A DNA stretch of 64,000 bases from Actinomadura barringtoniae (GCF_017573505.1 NZ_JAGEOJ010000017.1:62001-126000), one strand, 5' to 3'. Counted from the stretch's first letter, positions 50,890 to 59,642 are shown. Notes: generated by a model from the sequence alone, not told the origin. Program-made: numbers and translations.

Positions 50890-53800
50890 CTAGCCGCCGA
50901 ACGCCCACGCGAACACGTGGAACGAGCCGCCGCCCGTGGACGGGGTGTTGAGCTTGAAGCTCTTCACCTGCTTGCTCGCGTCCAGCCCGATCGGCGCGGC
51001 GCCGAACACATAGACGTTGATCTTGTCGGGTGTCCCGTCGCCGCTGTTGCGGTACGGGGTCTTGGCGACGATCTCGTTGCCGAACCTGGGCGGGTAGGCG
51101 TCCGCGCTGAGCGCCCAGTCGCTCAGCCCCACCGTCGCGTTCTGCGTCGAGCCGTCGGTGTAGGTGACCGTCACGGTGGTCTGGACGTCGCCGTTGCCCG
51201 CCGAGCCGAGGAAGGCCAGCTTGCCCGCCTTGGGCGCGTCGGTCAGCTCGACCGTCTGGCCCATGGCCTGCACGTTGTCCAGCTGTCCGGGCTTGCGGCC
51301 CGGCCACCCGAAGGTGAAGCCGTTCCAGGTCACCTGCTTGCCGGGGCCGAAGCCCGCGGCGGCGAGCGCCTGGCTGGAGTACGACCAGCCGCCGCCGTCG
51401 AAGTTGGCCAGGCCCGGGTTGTCGTCGTCGGAGATGCCGGCGTTGTTCTGGTACCACTCGATCGTGCCCTTGTGGGCGACGTTGACGGTCACCCCGGCGT
51501 CACCGGCGCCCGGGATCTCGAACGGCACCGAGTGGTAGTCGACCTTGGCGTCGGCGGCGACCGAGATCGTCACCTGCTGGTCGGCGTGCCCGGACGCGGG
51601 CACCTTGAGCGTCCCGGAGGAGGGCGTGACCGTGATCCCGGCCGGCGGGTTCGCCTTCCAGGTCACGTCCCCGCCACCGGTCAGCGACTGCACCCGCAGC
51701 GTGGTGGTGCCGCTGCCGCCGGGCTCCAGCGGGATCAGGCCCGGGCTGACGGCCGTGAGGTAGGACCGGCCGCCCTCGCCGAACGACGGCGGCGCGTCGG
51801 CCTCCGCCGAGCCGAACTCGGTGTTGGGCGCCGAGCCCATCGTGAAGTCCAGCTTGCCGCCCTTGGACGCGAACGACTCCGGCAGCCACGCCTTGGAGGT
51901 CGCCTTGCCGTCGACCTTCAGCGACTGGACGTACGGCGTCGAGTCCGAGGCGCCCGGCGCGGTGATGGTGAACTGCTGCCCGGAGGACCGGCGGATCTCG
52001 ATCTTGGGGAACTCCGGCCCGTTCACCATCAGCTCGGCACGGCCCGGGATCACCGGGTACATGCCCATCGAGGCCCACACGTACCAGGCCGACATCGTGC
52101 CGAGGTCGTCGTTGCCGACCAGGCCGTTAGGCGTCGGCTTGAACAGCTCGGTCCGCGCCCGCCGGACCACGTCCTGGGTCCGGTACGGCTTGCCCGCCCA
52201 CGCGTACAGCCACGGGGACTGAAGCGAGGGTTCGTTGCCCAGGTAGGCCAGCGGCTCGTGCGGCCCGGCGTTGAGCTTGGCGAAGAAGGCGTCCAGCCGC
52301 TTGGCCGCCTCCTCTCGTCCGCCCATCGCGTTGAACAGGCTTTTCACGTCCGGATAGGTCATCCAGTGGTACTGGGCGCCGTTGCCCTCCACGTACCAGC
52401 CGGAGTCGGCCGGGTCGAACGGGCTGAAGAAAGAGCCGTCGGCGAAGCGCGGCTGGATCCACCCGTTCAGCGGGTTGTAGAGGTTCTGCCAGCCGTGCGA
52501 ACGCTGCATGTACTTCTCGGCGGTCGCGTCGTCGCCGAGCCGCCCGGCCAGCTGGGCGATGCCGAAGTCGGCCGCCCCGTACTCCTCGGTGGTGGCGACG
52601 TCGCCCGGCACGTAGCCGAGCTTGAGGTACTGCGCGTTGCCGGGGCGCTCGGTGTAGCCGGACTTGGGCCCGACCCGTTCCGCGCCCGCCGTCATCGAGG
52701 TGAGCGCGCCCTTGGCGTCGAAGTCGCGTGCGCCGAACGCGTACGCGGACGCGATGATCGAGTGGTACGGGTCGCCGTTCATCACGCCGGTGACGGTGTT
52801 CTGGTGCGACCAGCGGTCCCACACGTCCCCGATCGAGTGCGCGTCGTCGTACATCGACTGGGCGATGTCGGAGGCGACGTCGGGCGCCAGGAACGACAGC
52901 AGCTGCGCCTCGCTGCGGTAGATGTCCCAGCCGGAGAACGTCGCGTACTGGTGATGTCCCTTGCGGACCTTGTGGGTGCGGTAGTCGAACCCGGTGTAGG
53001 TCCCGTCCGCGTCGTCGAAGACGTACGGCTGCAGGAACGCGTGGTAGAGCGCGGTGTAGAAGGTCTTCAGCCGGTCGGCCGCGCCGCCGGTGATCTTGAC
53101 CTGGCCGAGCCGCTTCTGCCAGTCCTTGCGCGCGTCGTCGCGGACCTTGTCGAAGTCGTGCCCGCCGACCTCGCGCTTCAGGTTGGCCTTGGCGCCGTCG
53201 ACGCTGACGTACGACAGGCCCGACTTCATCTGCACCGGCTGGTCGGAGTCGAACTGCAGGTAGAGCCCGGTGCCGGGGCCCTTGACGTTGACATCGCCGG
53301 TGAACGCGCGCCGCTCGGGGGTCAGCGGCTTGCCCGCCGGGCCGTTGTGGATCCGGCCGACCGTCTTCGGCGCGATCTGCGGCACCTTGGCGGGCGCCGA
53401 GCCGCGCGCGTCGGCGTCGCCGGGCTGGACCGAGTCGTCCTTCCAGGTGCCGTAGGCCTTCACGGGCCGGTCGAAGGTGGCGTGGAAGTAGACGTAGTAC
53501 TGGTTCTTGGTGCCGCAGAAGCCGCCGGTCTTGGCCCAGCCGTAGACGGTGTTGCCCTTGATGGTGGCCTCGGCGTCCTCGACGCCGTTGATCGAGCCGG
53601 TGACGTTCACCAGGACGGTGCCGGGCTTACCGGCAGGGAAAGTGAAGCGGCCGACCCCGGCGCGGTTGGTCGCCGTCAGCTCGGTCTTCACCCCCGTGTC
53701 GGTCGTCACGCCGTAGTAGCCGGGGCTGGCCTGCTCGTTCTCGTGCTTGAAGGTCTGGACGTAGTCGGCGCCGTGTGTGGCCGGTGAACGGCCGATGGTG

Positions 53801-54153
53801 CCGGAGAGGGGAACGACCGGGAAGTCCTGCGCGCCCGTGCAGCCCGGGCCGCTGATGTGGGTCATCGAGAACCCGCGCAGGCGGTTGTCCTCGTACTTGT
53901 AGCCGCCGCCGGAGGTGCGGACGGTGTCGGGACTCCACTGCATCATCCCGAACGGGGTGACGGCGCCGGGGAAGTTCATGCCGGCGCCGCCGCCGTGGCC
54001 GAAGTCGGGTCCGCCGTCCTGAGAGCCGACGAACGGATTCACGTAGGAGGTGAGGTCGGGAGCTGCCGGTGCGGCGCTCGCCGCGGTGGGAGCGAAGGGA
54101 GCGAGGGGAACCAGGAGCAGGGCGAACAGGCCCGCCGCCAGGCGTTTGGACAT
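50890..54153 (-). CDS. Secreted GH92 alpha-mannosidase
   Basis: A 1087-residue exported glycosidase. Signal peptide about residues 1-28 (AAGLFALLLVPLAPFAP). The N-terminal GH92 beta-sandwich begins YVNPFVGSQDGGPDFGHGGGAGMNFPGA and is followed by the (alpha/alpha)6 catalytic domain with FSGWDIYRSEAQLL, YHWMTYPDV, GNEPSLQSPWLYAW and the hallmark GNDDLGTMSAWYVWASMGMYP. After residue 770 come an Ig-like domain and a beta-rich C-terminal module that may bind carbohydrate. Calcium-dependent exo-alpha-1,2-mannosidase is the likely activity on fungal or plant mannan. It is divergent from a LacI gene with two operator-like sites. Confidence 0.92.
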   Translation of the reverse strand: MSKRLAAGLFALLLVPLAPFAPTAASAAPAAPDLTSYVNPFVGSQDGGPDFGHGGGAGMNFPGAVTPFGMMQWSPDTVRTSGGGYKYEDNRLRGFSMTHISGPGCTGAQDFPVVPLSGTIGRSPATHGADYVQTFKHENEQASPGYYGVTTDTGVKTELTATNRAGVGRFTFPAGKPGTVLVNVTGSINGVEDAEATIKGNTVYGWAKTGGFCGTKNQYYVYFHATFDRPVKAYGTWKDDSVQPGDADARGSAPAKVPQIAPKTVGRIHNGPAGKPLTPERRAFTGDVNVKGPGTGLYLQFDSDQPVQMKSGLSYVSVDGAKANLKREVGGHDFDKVRDDARKDWQKRLGQVKITGGAADRLKTFYTALYHAFLQPYVFDDADGTYTGFDYRTHKVRKGHHQYATFSGWDIYRSEAQLLSFLAPDVASDIAQSMYDDAHSIGDVWDRWSHQNTVTGVMNGDPYHSIIASAYAFGARDFDAKGALTSMTAGAERVGPKSGYTERPGNAQYLKLGYVPGDVATTEEYGAADFGIAQLAGRLGDDATAEKYMQRSHGWQNLYNPLNGWIQPRFADGSFFSPFDPADSGWYVEGNGAQYHWMTYPDVKSLFNAMGGREEAAKRLDAFFAKLNAGPHEPLAYLGNEPSLQSPWLYAWAGKPYRTQDVVRRARTELFKPTPNGLVGNDDLGTMSAWYVWASMGMYPVIPGRAELMVNGPEFPKIEIRRSSGQQFTITAPGASDSTPYVQSLKVDGKATSKAWLPESFASKGGKLDFTMGSAPNTEFGSAEADAPPSFGEGGRSYLTAVSPGLIPLEPGGSGTTTLRVQSLTGGGDVTWKANPPAGITVTPSSGTLKVPASGHADQQVTISVAADAKVDYHSVPFEIPGAGDAGVTVNVAHKGTIEWYQNNAGISDDDNPGLANFDGGGWSYSSQALAAAGFGPGKQVTWNGFTFGWPGRKPGQLDNVQAMGQTVELTDAPKAGKLAFLGSAGNGDVQTTVTVTYTDGSTQNATVGLSDWALSADAYPPRFGNEIVAKTPYRNSGDGTPDKINVYVFGAAPIGLDASKQVKSFKLNTPSTGGGSFHVFAWAFGG

Positions 54154-54180
54154 GCCTTTCCTCCTCGGGGGTCAACCCGA

Positions 54181-54194
54181 TGACAACGTTGTCA
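54181..54194. promoter_or_regulatory. LacI-type operator TGACAACGTTGTCA
   Basis: A perfect 14-bp palindrome with the central CG that LacI-family hinge helices prefer. It lies 28 nt upstream of the GH92 start, where a bound repressor would block the mannosidase promoter. Confidence 0.85.
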
Positions 54195-54268
54195 AGAAAC
54201 CCGATCGTGATCTCTCTCGGTGCGGCCGTCAATGGCCGGATCAGGCCAGACGCCGCGCCGTGGCCGGA

Positions 54269-54282
54269 TGACATCGTTGTCG
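54269..54282. promoter_or_regulatory. Second LacI-type operator TGACATCGTTGTCG
   Basis: Matches the upstream operator at 12 of 14 positions and ends 2 nt before the LacI start codon. The centre-to-centre distance of 88 bp is compatible with looping or with independent autoregulation. Confidence 0.7.
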
Positions 54283-54284
54283 TT

Positions 54285-55361
54285 GTGCGACCCACCATGC
54301 GCGAGGTGGCCGCTGCGGCGGGCGTCAGCCTCAAGACCGTGTCCCGGGTGGTCAACGACGAGGCCGGCGTGCGGCCCGACACCGCCGAACGCGTCCGTGC
54401 CGCCATCGCGCGGCTCGGCTTCCAGCGCAACGACCTCGCCCGGTCGCTGCGCGGCGGCGGGCGGACTCACAGTATCGGCCTGGTCATCAAGGACGTGGCC
54501 AACCCGTTCTATTCGCAGATCGCACGGGGTGTGGAGGACGTGGCGGGCGCCGGCGGGGGACTGGTCATCTCGGGCAGTTCGGATGAGGATCCCGAACGCG
54601 AGCGCCGCCTGATCCGTTCACTGTGCGAGCGGCGGGTGGACGGCCTGCTGGTCGTGCCGTGCGGCACCGGCCACGGCTATCTGGAGACCGAGCTGGCCCT
54701 CGGCACGCCGATGGTGTTCCTGGACCGGCCGGGCGACCTCGACGTCGACACCGTGCTCATCGACAACGTGGGCGGCGCGCGCGAGGCGGTCCGGCACCTG
54801 GTCGCGCACGGGCACCGGCGGGTCGCGTTCCTCGGCGACCTGCCGAAGATCTTCACCGCGCGGGAGCGGCTGCGCGGGTACGCCGAGGCGCTGGAGGAGA
54901 GCGGCATCGCCTACGACCCGGCGATCGTGCGGATGGGGCAGCACGACGTCGCGGGCGCCGGTCACGTGATGGACGAGCTGCTCGCCGTGCCCGACCCGCC
55001 GTCCGCCGTGTTCACCGGCAACAACCTGCTGACCGCAGGCGCGCTGCGGGCGATCCGCGCGGCGCGCGCACGGGTCGCGCTGGTCGGCTTCGACGACTTC
55101 GAGCTCGCCGACCTGCTCGCGACCCCGGTCACCGTGGTCGCGCACGAGCCCGCCGACATGGGACGCCGCGCCGCCGAGATCCTGGCGCGGCGCATCCGGG
55201 GCGAGGGCGGACCGCCCGCCCGCGTCCTGCTGCCCACCCGCCTCATCGTCCGCGGCTCCGGCGAGCTGAGCGGACCCGGTTCGGGAGAGTTCATCGGCCC
55301 GGAGGCCAACGAGCTGAGCGGCCCCGTCGCGGGCGACCCTAACGGTCCCGGCTGCCCCTGA
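54285..55361 (+). CDS. LacI family transcriptional regulator
   Basis: A 358-residue repressor. From GTG the protein reads VRPTMREVAAAAGVSLKTVSRVVNDEAGV, the complete LacI helix-turn-helix, then RSLRGGGRTHSIGLVIKDVANPFYSQIARG at the hinge and start of the sugar-binding domain. It is divergent from the GH92 mannosidase, so mannose or a mannoside is the probable effector, though that is context inference. After the usual family C-terminus (LLPTRLIVRGS) there is an extra tail of four eight-residue Gly-Pro units. The end overlaps the convergent DUF5519 gene by 23 nt. Confidence 0.88.
   Translation: MRPTMREVAAAAGVSLKTVSRVVNDEAGVRPDTAERVRAAIARLGFQRNDLARSLRGGGRTHSIGLVIKDVANPFYSQIARGVEDVAGAGGGLVISGSSDEDPERERRLIRSLCERRVDGLLVVPCGTGHGYLETELALGTPMVFLDRPGDLDVDTVLIDNVGGAREAVRHLVAHGHRRVAFLGDLPKIFTARERLRGYAEALEESGIAYDPAIVRMGQHDVAGAGHVMDELLAVPDPPSAVFTGNNLLTAGALRAIRAARARVALVGFDDFELADLLATPVTVVAHEPADMGRRAAEILARRIRGEGGPPARVLLPTRLIVRGSGELSGPGSGEFIGPEANELSGPVAGDPNGPGCP
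55260..55355 (+). repeat. Four 24-bp units encoding a Gly-Pro tail on the LacI protein
   Basis: Successive in-frame units encode GELSGPGS, GEFIGPEA, NELSGPVA and GDPNGPGC. They form a low-complexity extension beyond the normal repressor end and partly overlap the opposing gene's 3' end. Confidence 0.7.
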
Positions 55362-55806
55362 TGGCGGTCGTGAGGCGCCGGAGCGTTCCTTCGGGCGCGG
55401 CACGGGCCGCGCCGCAGGGCGCGTAGGAGTGCGGTGCGATATCGGCCGCCGTGCTGGCCTTGATGGCCACGCTCGCGAGCGACACCACCAGGGCCATGTC
55501 GGAATCGGTGTCCAGCCGTACCGCGATCCACTCGCTGTCCGGCTTGATCCGCACCCGCCCCGACTCGGTGAGCACGCCGCCGAGGCGCTCTATCACCGGA
55601 CGGCTGAGCCGCAGCTCGGCCTCGTCGTCGGTGTGCAGGTGCATGATCTGACTGCCGCCCGCCGTCAGAGCGACGCCCATCCCGCAGTCGGCCCTGACCT
55701 TCGCCACCCCAGGCCAGGAGTTGAGCCGGTCGACTATCCGCCCGGCTAGGGAAATCGAGCCATTCCCGTGGGCTGCCACACCGCCATGGTTGCGCCCGAT
55801 GGACAC
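55339..55806 (-). CDS. DUF5519 (luciferase-family) protein
   Basis: A 155-residue small protein. LNSWPGVAKVRADCGMGVALTAGGSQIMHLHTDDEAELRLS then VIERLGGVLTESGRVRIKPDSEWIAVRLDTDSD match the compact DUF5519 domain often labelled luciferase domain-containing. SWPGV, the HLH element and the D-S-x-W-I/V stretch are the conserved points. There is no signal peptide and no known catalytic role, and the luciferase name does not imply light production. Its 3' end overlaps the LacI gene's 3' end. Confidence 0.75.
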   Translation of the reverse strand: MSIGRNHGGVAAHGNGSISLAGRIVDRLNSWPGVAKVRADCGMGVALTAGGSQIMHLHTDDEAELRLSRPVIERLGGVLTESGRVRIKPDSEWIAVRLDTDSDMALVVSLASVAIKASTAADIAPHSYAPCGAARAAPEGTLRRLTTAIRGSRDR

Positions 55807-55833
55807 TCGGCGGAACCGCCTGAGTCGAAATCG

Positions 55834-57174
55834 TTACGCTCGGGTGCTGATGCGTCGGGTGGGACGAAGAATGCGGCGGGCGGGCCGGATCACGCGCAGC
55901 AGCTCGGCGCCGATGTAGACGCCCGCGCCGATGGCGAGCGCGGTCGCGAGCGCCTCGACGAGGATGAGCGCGCCCTGCCCGGTGTCGCCGCCGGTCAGCT
56001 CCAGCATCCCGCGGTACATCAGCGTTCCGGGCATGAGCGGCGCGATGCACGGGGTGACGCACACGAGCGCGGGCACGCGCCGCTGCCGCGCGTAGGCCGT
56101 GCCGAGCGCGCCGACGACCGTCGCGGCGATCGCGGTCGCCGGGGCGGCGGGCAGTTCCAGCTGCCGCAGCTCGACGTAGCTGCCCCACGCGAGCACGCCG
56201 CCGACCGCGACCGGCAGCAGGTAGGCGCGCGGCACCAGGTGGAACACCGCGAACGCCACCGCGATCGCGGCCGCGCCGAGGGTCTGTGCCGCCGCGACCG
56301 AACGCGGCGCGGTCGGCAGGTTCTCCAGCGAGATCGGCACGCCCCACCGCGCCGCGAGGTAGATGATCGAGCCGATCCCGCTCAGGATCGCGGTGATGGT
56401 GAACAGCACCTCGACCAGCCGCGTCGTCCCGGTGACCAGGTCGCCCGCGATGCCGTCCTGCATCGACACCACGAGCGCGCGCCCGGGGATGTGCGCGATG
56501 ACGACGCCGATGATGACCGAGCCGGAACGGATCGGGGTGTCGCTCCAGGCGAGCAGCACCGTGACCAGCGAGCCGATCGCTGCGGCCAGCGCCATCTGGA
56601 AGAAGTCGGCGATGCCGCGGCGCCCCAGCCACTCGCCGGTGCGCTCGCCGAGCAGGGTGGCGACGAACGCCGCGACCGCCGCGTAGAACCCGCCGCCGAC
56701 CAGCACCGCGCCCGCCGCGCCGAGCAGCGACAGCGCGCCGACCGTCAGCCAGTTCGGGTACACGGTCGGGCGCCCGATGATGTCGCTGAGGGCGAACTTG
56801 GACTCCTGCAGCGTGAGCCTGCCCGCGGCCGCCGCGCGGACCATCTCGTGCACGGCGACCAGCCGCGCGTAGTTCGGCAGCCTGCGCCGTACCCGCCGTT
56901 CGGCGGTGACCGGCGGCCGGCCGCCGCGCGGCAGGTACGACAGGCCGACGGCGGCGAGCGTCACGTCGATCTCGCAGTGCGGCAGGCCGTAGGCGTAGGT
57001 GATCCGGCTCATCGCCCGGTCCACCGACTCGGCGGTCTCGCCGCCCGCCAGCATCAGCTCGCCGACGCGCAGCGCCAGGTCCATGGTGGTGTACGCCTCG
57101 GCGCCGACGCCCGGCTCGTGCGCGCCCCGCAGGGCGGCCTCCATCGCGGCGTACTCGCCCGAATCCGACGTCAC
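55834..57174 (-). CDS. thrE: Threonine/serine exporter family protein (ThrE)
   Basis: A 446-residue protein from a GTG start. An N-terminal cytosolic domain (MDLALRVGELMLAGGETAESVDRAMSRITYAYGLPHCEIDVTLAAVGLS) is the ThrE DUF1212 part. About ten membrane helices follow, including the second ThrE unit with PCIAPLMPGTLMYRGMLELTGGD. The family exports threonine and serine in Corynebacterium. ThrE_1 and ThrE_2 are fused in one chain here, as in C. glutamicum. It stands alone, upstream of the DUF5519 gene on the same strand with a 27-nt gap. Confidence 0.9.
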   Translation of the reverse strand: MTSDSGEYAAMEAALRGAHEPGVGAEAYTTMDLALRVGELMLAGGETAESVDRAMSRITYAYGLPHCEIDVTLAAVGLSYLPRGGRPPVTAERRVRRRLPNYARLVAVHEMVRAAAAGRLTLQESKFALSDIIGRPTVYPNWLTVGALSLLGAAGAVLVGGGFYAAVAAFVATLLGERTGEWLGRRGIADFFQMALAAAIGSLVTVLLAWSDTPIRSGSVIIGVVIAHIPGRALVVSMQDGIAGDLVTGTTRLVEVLFTITAILSGIGSIIYLAARWGVPISLENLPTAPRSVAAAQTLGAAAIAVAFAVFHLVPRAYLLPVAVGGVLAWGSYVELRQLELPAAPATAIAATVVGALGTAYARQRRVPALVCVTPCIAPLMPGTLMYRGMLELTGGDTGQGALILVEALATALAIGAGVYIGAELLRVIRPARRILRPTRRISTRA

Positions 57175-57264
57175 GGTCGGCCAGCGTAACCACGCGCGAC
57201 CGGCCGTTCCGGCGTCCGCGCAGGTGATGGCCGAGTCTTTAGACGCGGTCTTCGGACGGGGTCC

Positions 57265-58095
57265 TCAGACTCCGAGCGCGCGCGACACCAGCCGGTCCCG
57301 GGTGCGGTCGGGCAGCTTTGTCAGCACGGCGAACATCCGCGCGTCCCGGCCCGCCAGCGTCCGCGTCGCCGCGCGTCGTGCGGTGAGCGCGTCGACGATC
57401 CGCTTCACGGCCGCGTCGACCGGCCCCGGCTTCATGTTCGCGGTCGCCTTCTCGACGGCGGCGGTCATCGGCCCGTACAGCCGCTGATCGGCCGCGGTGC
57501 CGCGCAGGCCCGCCGCGCGCGCCGCGTCGCCCGCCTTGTCGAAGATCTCGGTCTGCAGCGCGCCGGGCTCGACGAGCGACACCTGGACGCCGAACGTGCG
57601 CAGCTCCATCCGGAGCGTCTCGCTCAGCGAAGCGACCGCCGCCTTGGACGCCGCGATCGGCCCGAGCGTCGGCGCGGTCACCCGCGCGCTGATCGCGCCG
57701 ACGTTGACGATCCGGCCGCCGCCCCCGGCGCGCAGCATCGGCAGCACGGCCTGGGTGACCGCGACCAGACCGAACAGGTTGATGTCGAACTGCCGGCGCC
57801 ACGCCTCCATCGGCACCAGCTCGGCCGGGCCCTGGACGATGACGCCCGCGTTGTTGACCAGCGCGTCCAGGCCGCGGCTGCCGGTCCGTGCCTCGACGTC
57901 CTTGGCGGCAGCGGCGATCGTCTCCTCGTCGGTGACGTCCAGGACGAGCGGATGGACTCCGGCCGGGAGCCGATCGGTGTCGGACGCGCGCCGGACGCCG
58001 CCGTACACCTCCCAGCCCATTTCGGTGAGGCGGCGTGCGGTGGCCGAGCCGATCCCGCCGGCGGCCCCCGTGATCAGTACGGTGCGTGTGCTCAT
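57265..58095 (-). CDS. SDR-fold protein with substituted catalytic residues
   Basis: A 276-residue classical short-chain dehydrogenase fold. TGAAGGIGSATARRL (cofactor), LDVTD, NNAGVIVQGPAEL and the helix Asn region are normal. In the active site NVGAISARVTAPTLGPIAASKAA aligns with the usual N-V-S-S-x-x-G-x...Y-x-A-S-K: the catalytic Ser is Ala134 and the catalytic Tyr is Ile147, and only Lys151 remains. The protein may bind NAD(P) but should not catalyse standard oxidoreduction. It is divergent from an MmyB-type regulator, a frequent pairing for SDR genes. Confidence 0.85.
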   Translation of the reverse strand: MSTRTVLITGAAGGIGSATARRLTEMGWEVYGGVRRASDTDRLPAGVHPLVLDVTDEETIAAAAKDVEARTGSRGLDALVNNAGVIVQGPAELVPMEAWRRQFDINLFGLVAVTQAVLPMLRAGGGGRIVNVGAISARVTAPTLGPIAASKAAVASLSETLRMELRTFGVQVSLVEPGALQTEIFDKAGDAARAAGLRGTAADQRLYGPMTAAVEKATANMKPGPVDAAVKRIVDALTARRAATRTLAGRDARMFAVLTKLPDRTRDRLVSRALGV

Positions 58096-58144
58096 GCGCC
58101 CATGCTCCGCCGCCGGTTTGACCCTAGGCAGAGTGCAGTTAATG

Positions 58145-58163
58145 CTGTTAACCGGACTAACAG
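58145..58163. promoter_or_regulatory. Inverted repeat CTGTTA-N7-TAACAG
   Basis: Six-bp perfect arms in the 97-nt space between the SDR-like gene and the MmyB-type regulator, 30 nt before the regulator's start. A nearby GTTAA at 58137 adds a third half-site-like word. It may be the regulator's own site. Confidence 0.45.
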
Positions 58164-58192
58164 GCTTAAGCGCGCGTGTGGAGGTGGCCGCC

Positions 58193-59029
58193 ATGCCGAC
58201 CGCGACACAGGACCGGCGCAGGGAGCTGGGGGAGTTCCTGCGGTCCAGGCGGGCACGCCGCAGCCCCGAGGACCTCGGCCTGCCGCACGGGCCGCGCAGG
58301 CGCACGCCCGGCCTGCGGCGTGAGGAGGTCGCCGCGCACGCCGGGATGAGCGTCACCTGGTACACCTGGCTCGAGCAGGGCCGCCCGGCCCGCGTCTCGC
58401 GGCAGGTGCTCGACAGCCTCGCGCGGGTGCTGAGCCTGGACGCCGTCGAGCACCGCCACCTGCTGGAGCTGGCGGGGGAGACGCCACCGAACGAGGCGCC
58501 GCCGCCCCAGGTCGGTCCCGAGGTCCGCGACCTGCTGCGGCTGCTCGAACCCAACCCCGCGCACGTGGTCACCCGGTGCTTCGACATCGTCGCCTGGAAC
58601 GCGCCGGTCGAGGAGCTGTTCGCCGGGCTCGCGGACCGGCCCGCGGCCGAGCGCAACGCGGTGTGGCTGACCTTCCACGAGCCCTGGATGCGAAGCTGGC
58701 TGGTCGAGTGGGAACGAGAGGCCCGCTGGCTGGTCGGCCTGCTGCGCAACGAGGCCGGACGGCAACTCGACAACCCGCGCTACGCCGAGATCGTCGGGCG
58801 CCTCCAGGCGACCAGCGCGGAGTTCCGGGAGTTCTGGGACGCCCACGACGTCATCCCGTTCACCGCGTCCAAGCGCCGCGTCCGGCATCCCGAACGCGGC
58901 GAGCTGACGCTGCGCTACGTGAAGCTGACCGTCGAGGACGACCCGGACAAGAGCATCATCGTTCACTATCCGGATGAGAGCGCGGCAGCCGCTCGCCGTG
59001 ACGGAGCCGGTCCAGACCCAGCCAGATGA
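58193..59029 (+). CDS. XRE-family regulator with MmyB-like ligand domain
   Basis: A 278-residue regulator. The N-terminal HTH reads RRELGEFLRSRRARRSPEDLGLPHGPRRRTPGLRREEVAAHAGMSVTWYTWLEQGRPARVSRQVLDSLARVL. The MmyB-like PAS-fold domain follows (VTRCFDIVAWNAPVEELFAGL, NAVWLTFHEPWMRSWLVEWEREARWLVGLLR, LRYVKLTVEDDPDKSIIVHYP), which binds a fatty-acid-like ligand in known members. A GGAGG site supports the start. It probably controls the divergent SDR-like gene. The 3' end overlaps the convergent TetR gene by 74 nt. Confidence 0.88.
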   Translation: MPTATQDRRRELGEFLRSRRARRSPEDLGLPHGPRRRTPGLRREEVAAHAGMSVTWYTWLEQGRPARVSRQVLDSLARVLSLDAVEHRHLLELAGETPPNEAPPPQVGPEVRDLLRLLEPNPAHVVTRCFDIVAWNAPVEELFAGLADRPAAERNAVWLTFHEPWMRSWLVEWEREARWLVGLLRNEAGRQLDNPRYAEIVGRLQATSAEFREFWDAHDVIPFTASKRRVRHPERGELTLRYVKLTVEDDPDKSIIVHYPDESAAAARRDGAGPDPAR

Positions 59030-59642
59030 ACTCCACGGCCATCCCCTCGGCCCGCTCGCGCGGGGTGTCGGGGTGCTCCAGCCACCACGAGACCATCGAG
59101 AGCATCGACCCGTACATCAGCGGCACCAGCAGCCGCGCCCGCCGCTCGTTGGCCTCCAGCTCGGCGGGCGTCATCTCCGGGTCGGCGCGGCGGCGGCGCA
59201 GCAGCAGGTCGGCGAACGCGGCGCCGAGCCGGTCGCGCATCTCGCGCAGCTCAAGACCCACCTCGGGCTTGTCGAGATGCCGTATCACCAGCGCCCAAGC
59301 GTCGGGCTGCTCGGTCGCGTAGTCGAACAGCACCCGCACCATCGCGCGGATCCCGTCCACCGACCCCTGCTCGGCGAGCACGGCGGCGTTGAGCCGGCCC
59401 GTGATCTCGCCGACGATCGCCTCGGTGACCTCGGCGAACAGGTCCTCCTTGGACGTGAAGTGCTGATAGAGCAGCGCCTTGGAGACCTGCGCGGCGGCGG
59501 CCACGTGCTCCATCTGCGTGAGGTGGTAGCCGCGCCGCCCGAACTCCTCCAGCGCCACGCCGAGCAGCTGCTCGCGCCGCTGGGCGTACGGCATCCGGCG
59601 CCGTACGCCCGGTGCCGCCGTGTCCCCCGTGGTGCCGGTCAT
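58956..59642 (-). CDS. TetR family regulator of the acyl-CoA dehydrogenase/SDR module
   Basis: A 228-residue TetR protein. The DNA-binding region is RREQLLGVALEEFGRRGYHLTQMEHVAAAAQVSKALLYQHFTSKEDLFAEV; the C-terminal domain is all helical. Start ATG 59642 drops 32 upstream residues that are Arg/Pro-rich. It lies 103 nt downstream of an acyl-CoA dehydrogenase gene on the same strand, so it may be cotranscribed with it. The perfect palindrome at 60978-60999 upstream of that gene is its likely operator, giving feedback control. Unusually, the 3' 74 nt are shared with the convergent regulator gene. Confidence 0.86.
   Translation of the reverse strand: MTGTTGDTAAPGVRRRMPYAQRREQLLGVALEEFGRRGYHLTQMEHVAAAAQVSKALLYQHFTSKEDLFAEVTEAIVGEITGRLNAAVLAEQGSVDGIRAMVRVLFDYATEQPDAWALVIRHLDKPEVGLELREMRDRLGAAFADLLLRRRRADPEMTPAELEANERRARLLVPLMYGSMLSMVSWWLEHPDTPRERAEGMAVEFIWLGLDRLRHGERLPRSHPDSER

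Noticed and set aside
55339..55806. Light-producing luciferase
   Set aside because: The DUF5519 label includes the word luciferase, but the protein has no bacterial or fungal luciferase catalytic features.
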